Source: an uncultured Neglectibacter sp. (GTDB lineage Bacteria; Bacillota; Clostridia; Oscillospirales; Acutalibacteraceae). Taken from it: DNA of 58,479 bases. The notes beneath the pieces were generated by a model that worked only from the letters and a program-made list of their open reading frames with translations, ran no database searches and was not told the DNA's origin. Position numbers and translations under genes: made by a program. Where the stretch lies: assembly GCA_937958185.1 (NCBI GenBank), contig CALFFN010000029.1, positions 1-58,479 on the forward strand, written 5' to 3'. How positions within the stretch are numbered: position 1 is the stretch's first letter; each line of letters begins with the position of its first letter. Of the stretch, positions 16,964 to 25,858 are shown in pieces.

Positions 16964-16992
16964 GGAACCAACTGCCCCTTTTCTCCGTCTAA
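16964..16992 (+). promoter_or_regulatory. ECF-type promoter of the three-pair ABC operon
   Basis: GGAACC (16964-16969), 16-base spacer, CGTCTAA (16986-16992), preceded by a TTTTTTATTTT stretch. The same hexamers, spacer length and T-rich stretch occur at 39264-39292 in front of the ECF sigma gene. The -10 CGTC core is typical of ECF group promoters in Firmicutes. Confidence 0.85.
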
Positions 16993-17045
16993 TGAGTAAA
17001 TGAGACAGAAACAGGAGATTTCTGTCCAAAAAAGGAGGCACTTTT

Positions 17046-17723
17046 ATGGCTATTTTGACAGCAAATCAGGTTCAGTACGTTTATCAGAGCAAGTACCAGA
17101 AGGTCCACGCGCTCAAGGGGGTTTCCTGCGAGTTCGAGCCCGGGAAATTCTACGCCATCGTGGGGCATTCCGGCTCCGGCAAGACCACCCTGCTTTCCAT
17201 GCTGGCGGGGCTGGGCACGCCCACCGAGGGGGAGATCCTCGCCGGCGACCCGGAGCGCACGCTGAAAGAAATCGGGAACGAGCGGCACCGGCGGGAAAAT
17301 GTGACCGTCATTTACCAGAGCTTCAATCTGTTCCCCACCCTGAACATTCTGGAAAACGTCATGTACCCCATGCAGCTTTCCAGGAAATCCACGAAAGAGG
17401 CGAAAGCCCGGGCAAAGGAGCTGATTTCCGCCGTGGGACTGGGAGACGTTGACCCCCGGAAGCTCCCCGCCATGCTTTCCGGCGGGCAGCAGCAGCGGGT
17501 CGCCATCGCCAGAGCCCTGGCTTCCGACGCGAAGATCATTCTGGCGGACGAACCCACGGGAAACCTGGACAGCGAAAACGGCAAAAACGTCATCGACCTG
17601 CTGAAAAGCCTGGTGAAGGAGAAGGGCTACTGCGTCATCGTTGTGACCCACGACAGGGATATCGCCGCCCAGGCGGACGTGGTGTACCGCATGACGGACG
17701 GTCTGCTGACAAAAGAAAGCTGA
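17046..17723 (+). CDS. ABC transporter ATPase of MacB/LolD/BceA type
   Basis: 225 residues, a stand-alone nucleotide-binding subunit in the cytosol. Walker A GHSGSGKTT (about 39-47), Q-loop YQSFNLFPTL, signature LSGGQQQRVAIARA, Walker B IILADEPTGNLDSENG and the switch VVTHD are all intact. The DEPTGNLD form is characteristic of the MacB/LolD/FtsE group, which works with FtsX-like permeases as a mechanotransmission machine rather than a classical pump. GGAGG precedes the ATG. It is the only ATPase in the operon and is followed by six permease genes, so it presumably drives all three pairs. Transcription probably starts from the ECF-type promoter 54 bases upstream. Confidence 0.94.
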   Translation: MAILTANQVQYVYQSKYQKVHALKGVSCEFEPGKFYAIVGHSGSGKTTLLSMLAGLGTPTEGEILAGDPERTLKEIGNERHRRENVTVIYQSFNLFPTLNILENVMYPMQLSRKSTKEAKARAKELISAVGLGDVDPRKLPAMLSGGQQQRVAIARALASDAKIILADEPTGNLDSENGKNVIDLLKSLVKEKGYCVIVVTHDRDIAAQADVVYRMTDGLLTKES

Positions 17724-17735
17724 GGGGCGGATACC

Positions 17736-17840
17736 ATGCTGCTGACGGAACTGAAATATCAAATCTTCCGCAATAAGGGGCGGAGTATACTTAGGAGGAA
17801 AACTTTATGCTGCTTACGGACACGAAATACCAACTGCTGA
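17736..17840 (+). pseudogene. Relic of a permease 5' end
   Basis: An ATG at 17736 opens MLLTELKYQIFRNKGRSI, clearly homologous to MLLTDTKYQLLRNRPRTV of the next gene, then leaves the homologous frame and stops after 34 codons, overlapping the start of that gene. It looks like the stump of a former permease whose body was deleted, leaving its start fused to the ribosome site (AGGAGG) of the next one. It might still serve as a short translated leader. Confidence 0.7.
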
Positions 17841-19054
17841 GGAACCGACCGCGCACGGTGCTGCTGATTTTGATTTCAGCGCTGCTGTGCGGCTGCGTCG
17901 CCATGTACATGGGCAATCTCAGCGCCAGTGAGATCGCCCTGAACACCTTGAACGAAAGCACCCCGGCAAAGCTTCAGATTACGAACCCGTCCATGAGCAC
18001 CCTGGAAAATATGAATATCCAGACGGTGGACCACGACCTGCTGCTGATCAAAGGGCTGCGGGACCCGGTGGTCACCAGCCGGGAGAGGGGCTGCCTCAAG
18101 AAGCCCTACAAGCCCAGCGACCCCGTGCCGGGCGACACGGAGATACGGGGTATCAGCTGCCTTCTGGCTGCCGGCTTTGAGACAGGGGAAAACATCACCT
18201 TTGCTGACGGCAGGGACGAAACGATATTTTCCGGCACGGAAAACCTGTGCGTGCTGCGGGACACCTACGCGAAGGAGCATGGGCTTTCTTTGGGGGACAC
18301 CATTTCCATGGAGCTTTGCCACACCTCCTTTGATATGAACCAGCAGCCCACCTACTTCCAAATCGGCACGGAGCCGGTAACGCTTACCGTGGCTGGCATT
18401 TATGACAGCGAGCAGGCGGAAGGGGTCGCGGAGGATATGCTTGTCCCGGTGGAGTGGGTCAGAAGCGTGGCGGAGGAGCGGCTCACCGGGTACGACACCT
18501 TTACCTATGACAGCTTTTCCGCCAGCCTGGAAAATTCCATGGAGCTGAACGTTTTCAAGGACTATTTGAAAGAGCTGGGCTATTCCCAGCCCTATGCCAT
18601 GCAGCTCAAGAACGGGGCGAAGACGCTGGATTACTCCAAAGCCTCCACCGTGCTGATAGACGATCAGGCGTTTATCAAAACGGCGGAGAAGCTGGGCGGC
18701 ACGCTGCAATACTACAAAATGTTCCTGCCCGCGTTTTTTGTGATGATCGCCTTTCTCACCACGCTGGTGATCTTCCTGGTGCTGCGGGGCAGCCGGCGGG
18801 ATATGGCGGTGGCGCTGTCTTTGGGCAGACCGAAGCCCGCCATTGCCTGTTCCCATTTCCTGGGGGCGTTCCTTGCCCAGCTGATCGCCTGCGGGCTGGT
18901 AGTGCCGCTGACCCTGCTGTTTGCCGGGCTGGAGCTTATCTCCGCCGCCCTGATCTGCGGCAGCTTCCTGCTGTGCTGCGTGCTGGGAGATGTGGTGGGG
19001 CTGCTGGCGCTGCTGCGCTTTGACGCCATGGAGCTTTTGCTGAAAGCGGAATAG
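17807..19054 (+). CDS. FtsX/MacB-like permease, type A, first pair
   Basis: 415 residues. One transmembrane helix near the N-terminus (about 20-40), an external domain of roughly 250 residues, then three C-terminal helices: the four-helix topology of MacB/FtsX permeases. Between the second and third helix is the cytoplasmic motif LRGSRRDMAVALSLGRPK, the usual coupling region. A type-B permease follows 11 bases later. AGGAGG lies 8 bases before the ATG. Type-A genes recur at 21281 and 24574. The external domain probably senses or extracts a substrate; which one is unknown. Confidence 0.85.
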   Translation: MLLTDTKYQLLRNRPRTVLLILISALLCGCVAMYMGNLSASEIALNTLNESTPAKLQITNPSMSTLENMNIQTVDHDLLLIKGLRDPVVTSRERGCLKKPYKPSDPVPGDTEIRGISCLLAAGFETGENITFADGRDETIFSGTENLCVLRDTYAKEHGLSLGDTISMELCHTSFDMNQQPTYFQIGTEPVTLTVAGIYDSEQAEGVAEDMLVPVEWVRSVAEERLTGYDTFTYDSFSASLENSMELNVFKDYLKELGYSQPYAMQLKNGAKTLDYSKASTVLIDDQAFIKTAEKLGGTLQYYKMFLPAFFVMIAFLTTLVIFLVLRGSRRDMAVALSLGRPKPAIACSHFLGAFLAQLIACGLVVPLTLLFAGLELISAALICGSFLLCCVLGDVVGLLALLRFDAMELLLKAE

Positions 19055-19065
19055 GAGGAAGAAAA

Positions 19066-21270
19066 ATGAAACAGAGTATGAAGCAATTATTGAGACGCCC
19101 CGGAAAAACGCTGCTGTTTTTCCTTTTGACGATTTCCGCCACCATGTTGCTGGTGTTCGGCACCGTGATGTACGCCCAGAACGAAATGCGCATGGGCGCG
19201 CTGGACAAGGCGTTCAGCACCATGGTCACTGCCGAGCAGCGGCTTCCCACGGAGTACCTTTCCACCGGCGGGGAATGCTTTCCCTACCGCTCGTGGCAGA
19301 CCCGGAACGACGACCTGCGCATCACCCCGGAGCAGCTGAATGTGGACGGCGTGGAATATATCGTCCCGCCGGAGCAGCGCCCCTATTATCTTGCCTATCT
19401 GCCGGAGGCTACCGTGGCGGTGCAGCCCGCCTATTACGACCTTCTGGAGGTGGAGGCGCTGGGCTCTTCCCCGGACGGGGGCGAAGTGCCGGTGAGGATC
19501 ACCAGGGTCTTTCTGGAAAAGCAAAGCAAAGAACATGAAAAATACTTTGGGAACTCCACCCAGCAGACAGAGATAGCCACCGGCGAGTACATTCAGGACG
19601 AGAACGGAAATTTCAAACCCATCATGACCACTAATTTTATGGACGTGGGCTGGGAAACCACCCTCTGCCAGCACGGACTGGAAAACGCCGTTCCCATTGA
19701 AGCGGGGAAAAAGTACATCGGATATTTCATGCGGGGAAATGATGAGCTCTCCGCCCTGAACATAAATTCCGGCATGGTACTGAACGTGGCGGAAGCGGAA
19801 TATCTGGAAACGATGTACGCGAAGTATTCGGGAGTGACCAAAAACGAGCTTTCGCCCTTTATCGGTCCCTTCAGCTCCCAGTACGACAGCCATGGAAAAA
19901 AGCTCAGCAGCGTGTTCCCCGCCGGGCTTTCGGGCTCCCCGCTGCGGCTGGAGGAGGTCACCGAGGGCTTTTACGACGAGGGCGGCAACGGCGAATATTG
20001 GATGGACCTGCTGGAGCAGGAGGAAAAGAAGACCCAACTGTTTCCCGTGCTGCCTGTGACGGACCCCCGGCTGGTTCCCAGCTTCCGGGAGGGAAACGTC
20101 CGGGTCACCGGCAGAATGATCACCGATGAGGAATACGAGCAGGGCGCCAAAGTCTGTATGGTGTCCCAGGCATTTGCCGCGAAGAACACCCTGCATACTG
20201 GGGAAAAGATCAAGCTGCCGCTGCTGTGCTCCATGTACGGCTATCGGCCCACGCAGGACGTGGGCGACCTGTGGCAGTCCGGCAGCACCCTGCGCCGCTG
20301 GTTCACCTTCCCCAGGGATTGCAGCCTGCTGAACGCCCAGGGCGAGCTGTACGAGCCGTTCTGGGAAGAGGGATACGAGATCGTGGGCATTTACCGGGTA
20401 AATTACGACAAGGGGGACCTTGCCTTTAACAATATGTTCGTGATCCCCAAAAACTCTGTGGAAGCTTCCGATGAGAACAACATCGCCTATTTCGGTGCCA
20501 TGGACGATATGCAGACCTCGTTCCAGATCAAAAACGGCAGTATCGAGACCTTTGAACAGCGCCTGCGGGAAGCCGCGCCGGAGGTGGCGGAGCAGCTCAC
20601 CCTGCGGTACGACGACATGGGCTATGCCAATGCCAGGGAAAATCTGGAATCCGCCAGGAAAACGGCGCTGCTGCTGTTGATCGTGGGCGCGGTCGCCACC
20701 GCCGCCATCGTAGCGCTGCTGCTGTATTTCTTTGTGGTGCGGGAAAAGAAGCGCACCGCCATCGAAAGAAGCCTTGGTATGACCAAACGCCAGTGCAGAG
20801 TGTCCCTGCTTTCGGGGATACTGGTGCTGACGCTGATCGCCTCTGTCATAGGCAGCGGTGCCGCCTATGTAGTGTTCGGCGCGGTAGAATCCCGGGAAAG
20901 GAGCCGGGAGATCACCGCCGTTGCCGAGGAGACGGAGGATATGGAAAGCGCAGAAAGTGCAGAGGGCACGGAGAGTACGGGAAGCGCGGAAAGCACGGAA
21001 GTCACGGAGAGCGTGGAAGACGGAACTTCAGTGCAGATCAGGAATTTCGACCTTGGCGGTCTGTACCATTTTTCCGCCAGCTACAGCCCGTGGGCAATGT
21101 GGGACGTCAAGGGCAGCCAGGCAAAGCTGGACGATGTGACCGCCCCGCCCGTGCTCTACCTTGCCGCCCCGCTGCTGCTGACCCTGCTGGTGGCGGTTCT
21201 GGCGCTGTTCCTCATCGACCGCAACCTGAAAATCGAGCCGATCTATCTGCTCAGCGGGAAGCTGGAATAG
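19066..21270 (+). CDS. FtsX/MacB-like permease, type B, first pair
   Basis: 734 residues, the longest of the three type-B proteins. It starts MKQSMKQLLRRPGKT, has one N-terminal helix, an external domain of about 500 residues, two helices flanking the coupling motif KKRTAIERSLGMTKRQC, a second external loop, and a last helix ending NLKIEPIYLLSGK. The second loop carries a low-complexity stretch of E/S/T/A (about residues 620-655, with repeated ESAE, GTES, STEV units) that the other two type-B proteins lack. GGAGGAAG precedes the ATG. It should form a heterodimer with the type-A protein just upstream. Confidence 0.85.
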   Translation: MKQSMKQLLRRPGKTLLFFLLTISATMLLVFGTVMYAQNEMRMGALDKAFSTMVTAEQRLPTEYLSTGGECFPYRSWQTRNDDLRITPEQLNVDGVEYIVPPEQRPYYLAYLPEATVAVQPAYYDLLEVEALGSSPDGGEVPVRITRVFLEKQSKEHEKYFGNSTQQTEIATGEYIQDENGNFKPIMTTNFMDVGWETTLCQHGLENAVPIEAGKKYIGYFMRGNDELSALNINSGMVLNVAEAEYLETMYAKYSGVTKNELSPFIGPFSSQYDSHGKKLSSVFPAGLSGSPLRLEEVTEGFYDEGGNGEYWMDLLEQEEKKTQLFPVLPVTDPRLVPSFREGNVRVTGRMITDEEYEQGAKVCMVSQAFAAKNTLHTGEKIKLPLLCSMYGYRPTQDVGDLWQSGSTLRRWFTFPRDCSLLNAQGELYEPFWEEGYEIVGIYRVNYDKGDLAFNNMFVIPKNSVEASDENNIAYFGAMDDMQTSFQIKNGSIETFEQRLREAAPEVAEQLTLRYDDMGYANARENLESARKTALLLLIVGAVATAAIVALLLYFFVVREKKRTAIERSLGMTKRQCRVSLLSGILVLTLIASVIGSGAAYVVFGAVESRERSREITAVAEETEDMESAESAEGTESTGSAESTEVTESVEDGTSVQIRNFDLGGLYHFSASYSPWAMWDVKGSQAKLDDVTAPPVLYLAAPLLLTLLVAVLALFLIDRNLKIEPIYLLSGKLE

Positions 21271-21280
21271 GGGAAGGCTT

Positions 21281-22495
21281 ATGTTTATTTTCAGGGAACT
21301 ATCCTATCAGCTCCGCCGGAAAAAGCAGACGATGATCTTGATTTCTGCCGCCGCGCTGCTTATCGGCTGCATGACCTTTTATCTCGGGAATATCCAATCG
21401 ACACGGGCGGCGCTGGACGGCTTGGCGGAGAGCACGCCGGTCACGGTGACTGTCACCAGCCGGGACGGCGGGAGATCGGGCGGGCTCTGTATCGACACAG
21501 AGCGCTTTGAAGCCCTGACTGCGGCAGGCGTGCACAACGTCCGCTGCCATTCCTCCTTTGTGGGGGCGTATGGAGAAACCGCCCGGGCGGAAGACCCCTT
21601 TAACGGCGGGGATACCAGCATTGTGGGGGCAAATTCCATGGAAGCCGCCGGGCTTGACCCGGAGAATGTCCGCTTCCAGGACGGGTGGGACAGCTCCTTC
21701 TTCTCCGGCACGGGGAATTACGCCCTGGTGGGCGAAAGCTATGCTGAAAAATTCAGCTTAAAGCCGGGCGACGCCGTGACCCTGCCTGTCTATCTGGTGG
21801 AGTGGGGCGCCGGGAACAATCTGAACTATGCCCTGGTGGGAGAAATGAGCCTTGAAATCATCGGCGTCTGCTCCCCGGAGGGGGCGGCGGACAATTCCAC
21901 CGCGTTCTATATGCCTGTCCGCGCCATGCGGGAGGAAACGGAGCGCGCGGGCGTGGACTTCTGCTATCAGTCCCTTTCCTGCGTGCTGGACGATCCCATG
22001 GATTTGAACGGATTCAAGCATTCTCTGCCCGCCATGGGCTTTTTAGAGCCTGCCCCGGAGGGCGCTGTCACCTACAGCGGGGACACCGTGGTGATCGACG
22101 ATGAAATGTTCATCAAAACTGCCGGGCGGCTGCGGCAGAACCTTTCCCTGTTTCAAAGTATGCTGCTGCCCTTCCTCTGCCTGATTTTGCTCCTCTCCCT
22201 GCTTACCGTGTTCCTGACCTTCCGGGGCAGCCGCCGGGAGATGGCGGTCTCCCTGTCGCTGGGACAGCCCAAAGGGGCGATCCTGGGGAAGTATCTCCTG
22301 TTTGTTTTGGCAGTCGATTTGATCGCAGGTATTGTCATGTTCCCGGTGATCTGCCTTGGGGCAGGGCTTTCCCCCATTGCCGCCCTTGCGGTCTGCGGGA
22401 TTTTCTCCGCCTCTATGCTGCTGGGCGGGAGCCTGGCGCTGCTCCTGCTGCTGGGCTTTGAGCCGATGGAGCTCTTGACAAAAGAGGAAAACTAG
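21281..22495 (+). CDS. FtsX/MacB-like permease, type A, second pair
   Basis: 404 residues, homologous along its length to the type-A gene at 17807. It begins MFIFRELSYQLRRKKQT, with one N-terminal helix, an external domain, and three C-terminal helices around the coupling motif FRGSRREMAVSLSLGQPKGA. It lies 10 bases after the first type-B gene, so it is in the same transcription unit. Its partner is the type-B gene at 22597, about 100 bases downstream. Confidence 0.85.
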   Translation: MFIFRELSYQLRRKKQTMILISAAALLIGCMTFYLGNIQSTRAALDGLAESTPVTVTVTSRDGGRSGGLCIDTERFEALTAAGVHNVRCHSSFVGAYGETARAEDPFNGGDTSIVGANSMEAAGLDPENVRFQDGWDSSFFSGTGNYALVGESYAEKFSLKPGDAVTLPVYLVEWGAGNNLNYALVGEMSLEIIGVCSPEGAADNSTAFYMPVRAMREETERAGVDFCYQSLSCVLDDPMDLNGFKHSLPAMGFLEPAPEGAVTYSGDTVVIDDEMFIKTAGRLRQNLSLFQSMLLPFLCLILLLSLLTVFLTFRGSRREMAVSLSLGQPKGAILGKYLLFVLAVDLIAGIVMFPVICLGAGLSPIAALAVCGIFSASMLLGGSLALLLLLGFEPMELLTKEEN

Positions 22496-22596
22496 ACCTG
22501 CGTTCAGCCTGGGATTCGCGGCTTTTGCCCATCGTAAGTGACGGCAATTTTGCTCCGCAGAACCAACCGCAAATCTCTTTACAAGGAGATGTAACT

Positions 22597-24528
22597 ATGA
22601 AAAACAGCTTGAAACAGCTCCTGCGCACGCCGGGGAAAACAGCATTGCTTTTTTTGCTGGTGGTCGCCAGTACGGCGCTGCTGGTGTTCAGCTCCGTGCT
22701 TTATGCCAGGACCGACGGGCAGATCCGTCAGGCAGAGCGGAAATTTACCACCATCGGCACCATCGAGCAGCAGCCCTTAGTCACCGACCTGGACATTCGA
22801 CCGAACTGCTGCTTTGGCACCCGCACCTATCTTGACTACGATTATGGGGAGCTGCTTTCCCCGGAAGCGCTGAAATTTGAAGGCGCGGAATATCTCATCG
22901 AGCCGGAAAACCGTCCCTGTTATGTGGCGTACCTGCCGGATATTTATACCACCCGCGTGGGGGCGCAGCTTTCCTGGCGAATGCATACGGTGGAGTTTAC
23001 CCCTCTGGAGGATTCCGACGGCAGCGCCCCGGTCAAGGCAAAGGTCACAAGGGTGCTGTTCAGCAATGTACGGGATTATCAGAAAGAGCAAAACGGCGCC
23101 GGGGGCGGCTGGGACAAAAATCTTGAAGTGGGGGACGTGATCGATTTCTGCCAGCATTTGTCCCGAAACCCACAGCCCATCGAAACGGGCAAAACCTATA
23201 TCGGAAATTTGTTTTATCTTTACCCGGAAAGCTGCCCCACCCATCATTACGCGGAATGGGTCGCTCATCAAAGCCCCGGCTCCCGCCAATGCGACAGGAA
23301 TGGGGAACCCGTCCATACAGGGCATTTCCCGGAGGGCGGCGGCAGGAAAATCGAAGAAGTGGCAGCGGATTTTTACGAGCCGGGGCAACCTGGGCAGGAT
23401 TGGCTGAAGCTGGTGGAGATGAAGGAAATGGAAGATTACCTTTTCCGCGTCCTGCCCACCAATTCGCTGGAGCTGCTGCCCTCCTTCCACAAAAAGCTGG
23501 CGTATGTGGACGGCGGCAGGACCATCTCCGCGGAGGAATTTGAATCAGGCGCGCCGGTGTGTATGCTGCCGAAAGCCCTTGCCGACAGGAACCGGCTGGC
23601 GGTGGGGGATACCGTGACCCTGCCGCTGCTCTGCGCCATGTACGGTTGCACGAGGGACAATATCGTCAGCACCTTGCCGGAAGGGATTTTGCTGGACGCA
23701 GACGGGGAATACTTTGAGCCGTTCTGGAAAGCGGACTATAAAATTGTCGGGACCTACTCCCTCACAAACGAGGGCGGTGGCGGCGCGGGAGAGATCCCGG
23801 CAGATCTGTTCATCATTCCCATGAAGTCTGTGGGGGCAAGCGACAAAAACAACCTGATCCAGGTTTCCCCCATGAACAGGCTGACCGCTTCGTTCCAGAT
23901 CAAAAATGGGACGATCTCCGAATTTGACGAAAAGCTTCACGCGGCGGCATCGGAGACCGCCCTGCTGACCATCAGCTATGACGACGGCGGGTATACCAAT
24001 GTGATGTCCGGCTTGCAGCGGGCAAAAAACGCCGCTGTACTGCTGCTTACAGCGGGTATTTTGGCGGCGGTGGTCATTGCCGTGCTGCTTTTATATTTTG
24101 CCGTTGTCCGCCAGAAAAAGCGCACCGCCATTGAAAGAAGCCTTGGCATGACCAAGGGGCAGTGCAGGCGCTCCCTTTTGGCGGGGCTGCTGGTGCTGGT
24201 TCTGCTGGGAACGGGGCTTGGCAGCGGCGCCGCCATGCTGATGGAACGCTATTCGTCTACCCCGTCCGGCGACAGCCTTGTCACAGTGGACAATGGGGAT
24301 TTCCTCGGCTCGGAGAGCTTTCTCTACGGATTTTCCACCCGGTACAGCCAGTGGACGGCGGCGCTTTCCCAGGCAGAAGTGGGAGAAGCCGCTCCCGCCG
24401 CCGCATCGGCTCTTTACGCGGCGGTGCCCGCTGCATTTGTCATCTTGCTGTTCCTGCTTGCGCTTCTTTTTATCAATCGCAATCTCAGGATCGAGCCGAT
24501 CTATCTCCTGAGCGGGAAGCCGGAATAG
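22597..24528 (+). CDS. FtsX/MacB-like permease, type B, second pair
   Basis: 643 residues from the ATG at 22597, which has AAGGAGAT 6 bases upstream; the in-frame ATG at 22525 would add 24 unrelated residues and has no ribosome site. It starts MKNSLKQLLRTPGKTALL, has the large external domain (about 45-470), the coupling motif KKRTAIERSLGMTKGQC, and ends NLRIEPIYLLSGKPE, matching the other type-B proteins. It pairs with the type-A gene at 21281. Confidence 0.85.
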   Translation: MKNSLKQLLRTPGKTALLFLLVVASTALLVFSSVLYARTDGQIRQAERKFTTIGTIEQQPLVTDLDIRPNCCFGTRTYLDYDYGELLSPEALKFEGAEYLIEPENRPCYVAYLPDIYTTRVGAQLSWRMHTVEFTPLEDSDGSAPVKAKVTRVLFSNVRDYQKEQNGAGGGWDKNLEVGDVIDFCQHLSRNPQPIETGKTYIGNLFYLYPESCPTHHYAEWVAHQSPGSRQCDRNGEPVHTGHFPEGGGRKIEEVAADFYEPGQPGQDWLKLVEMKEMEDYLFRVLPTNSLELLPSFHKKLAYVDGGRTISAEEFESGAPVCMLPKALADRNRLAVGDTVTLPLLCAMYGCTRDNIVSTLPEGILLDADGEYFEPFWKADYKIVGTYSLTNEGGGGAGEIPADLFIIPMKSVGASDKNNLIQVSPMNRLTASFQIKNGTISEFDEKLHAAASETALLTISYDDGGYTNVMSGLQRAKNAAVLLLTAGILAAVVIAVLLLYFAVVRQKKRTAIERSLGMTKGQCRRSLLAGLLVLVLLGTGLGSGAAMLMERYSSTPSGDSLVTVDNGDFLGSESFLYGFSTRYSQWTAALSQAEVGEAAPAAASALYAAVPAAFVILLFLLALLFINRNLRIEPIYLLSGKPE

Positions 24529-24573
24529 CAGCTTGACTATGAAAAAACAAAGAGAAAGGACGGCGAGGATACC

Positions 24574-25785
24574 ATGCTATTTCTGCGCGAGACAGGATAT
24601 CAGCTGAGGAAAAAGGGGCAGACGCTGCTGACCCTTGCGGTGGCAGCGCTGCTGCTTTCCTGCATGGCGTTTTATCTGGGCAACCTGCGTTCCAACGAGG
24701 AAGCCCTGGCGAATCTCTCGAATGTGATAGAGGTTCCCGTGAAGGTATGCGACAGCACGGGACAGAGCTCCACCGGGCTGAGGATACCCTGCCAGATGTA
24801 CGATCTTCTCTCGGAAGCCGCCGTATACGACCTGCGCTGTACGGCGCAGGCGGTGGCGGCAATGGGGCGGGAAGCCCGTGCAGTTCCCCCGGCGGCAGGC
24901 GGCGTAGATACAACAGTTTATGCCGCCAACGGTTGGGAACAGTTTTCCGGCTTCCGACCGGAAAAGGTGAAATTTGCCGCCGGGTGCAGCGAAACGCTTT
25001 TTTCGGGGAAAGAGGGGAAAGCCGTGATAACGGGGCGCTTTGCGGAGCAGTACGGGCTTTCTCCAGGCGACAGCTTTTCCCTGCCGCTTTTCCTTCGTAA
25101 CCGCAGGAACAATGGTTTTATCCAGTATGAGGAGCTGGGAGAAGTTGAGCTTCAGGTGGCAGGCGTTTTAGAGGACGTCACAGAAGACGAAAAGCTGGAC
25201 ATTTATGTTCCCGTCGGCTGGCTGCGGGAACGGACGGAGGACGCCGGGCTTGCTTTTTTCTATGACAGCCTTTCCGCAAGGGTCGAAGACCCGCTGCACC
25301 TAAACGAATTCAAAACGGAAATGCGGGAAGAGGGTTTCCGTGAAGCGGCCGTTGGAAGCAATACCCTGCCGGGCAACGTATTGGTCGTCAGCGACGGTCT
25401 TTTTATCCGCTCGGCGCGGGAACTGCAGCGGAATATCCGCACCTTTCAGGGCTTTCTGCTTCCCTTTTTCCTGCTGGTCATCGCGCTGGTCACACTGTCG
25501 GTTTTCCTGATCCTGCGCGGCTCCCGCCGGGGGCTGGCGCTGGCAAGCTCGCTGGGACGTTCCAAATGGAAAAGCGGGCTGGCGCAGCTTTTTGCCGTGC
25601 TGCTGCTTTCACTTTTGAGCTGCTGCGCCGTTCTGCCTGTGATGTGCCTTGTGGGCGGGATATCCCTGCCGGGCGCGGCGGTGATCTGCGGGCTGTTCCT
25701 GCTCTGCACCCTGCTGGGCACGCTGCTGGCGCTTTCCCTGCTTTTGCGGTTCGACACGCTGTCCCTGTTGACAAAAGCGGATTAA
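24574..25785 (+). CDS. FtsX/MacB-like permease, type A, third pair
   Basis: 403 residues, third type-A copy: MLFLRETGYQLRKKGQT, one N-terminal helix, external domain, and three C-terminal helices with LRGSRRGLALASSLGRSK as the coupling motif, which is more diverged than in the first two copies. AAAGGACGG precedes the ATG. It lies 45 bases after the second type-B gene. Confidence 0.84.
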   Translation: MLFLRETGYQLRKKGQTLLTLAVAALLLSCMAFYLGNLRSNEEALANLSNVIEVPVKVCDSTGQSSTGLRIPCQMYDLLSEAAVYDLRCTAQAVAAMGREARAVPPAAGGVDTTVYAANGWEQFSGFRPEKVKFAAGCSETLFSGKEGKAVITGRFAEQYGLSPGDSFSLPLFLRNRRNNGFIQYEELGEVELQVAGVLEDVTEDEKLDIYVPVGWLRERTEDAGLAFFYDSLSARVEDPLHLNEFKTEMREEGFREAAVGSNTLPGNVLVVSDGLFIRSARELQRNIRTFQGFLLPFFLLVIALVTLSVFLILRGSRRGLALASSLGRSKWKSGLAQLFAVLLLSLLSCCAVLPVMCLVGGISLPGAAVICGLFLLCTLLGTLLALSLLLRFDTLSLLTKAD

Positions 25786-25790
25786 GGGCA

Positions 25791-25833
25791 AATGGAAAAC
25801 TATGTTTTCCATTGCGGATTTGCTTCGCAAATT
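25791..25833 (+). promoter_or_regulatory. Intercistronic hairpin pair
   Basis: AATGGAAAAC-TAT-GTTTTCCATT is a perfect 10-bp hairpin (25791-25813), followed by GATTTGC-TTC-GCAAATT (25817-25833). No T-tract follows, so it is more likely an mRNA processing or stability element between the third type-A and type-B genes than a terminator. Confidence 0.55.
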
Positions 25834-25858
25834 TCGGAGAAAGGAATGAAAATAAAAG

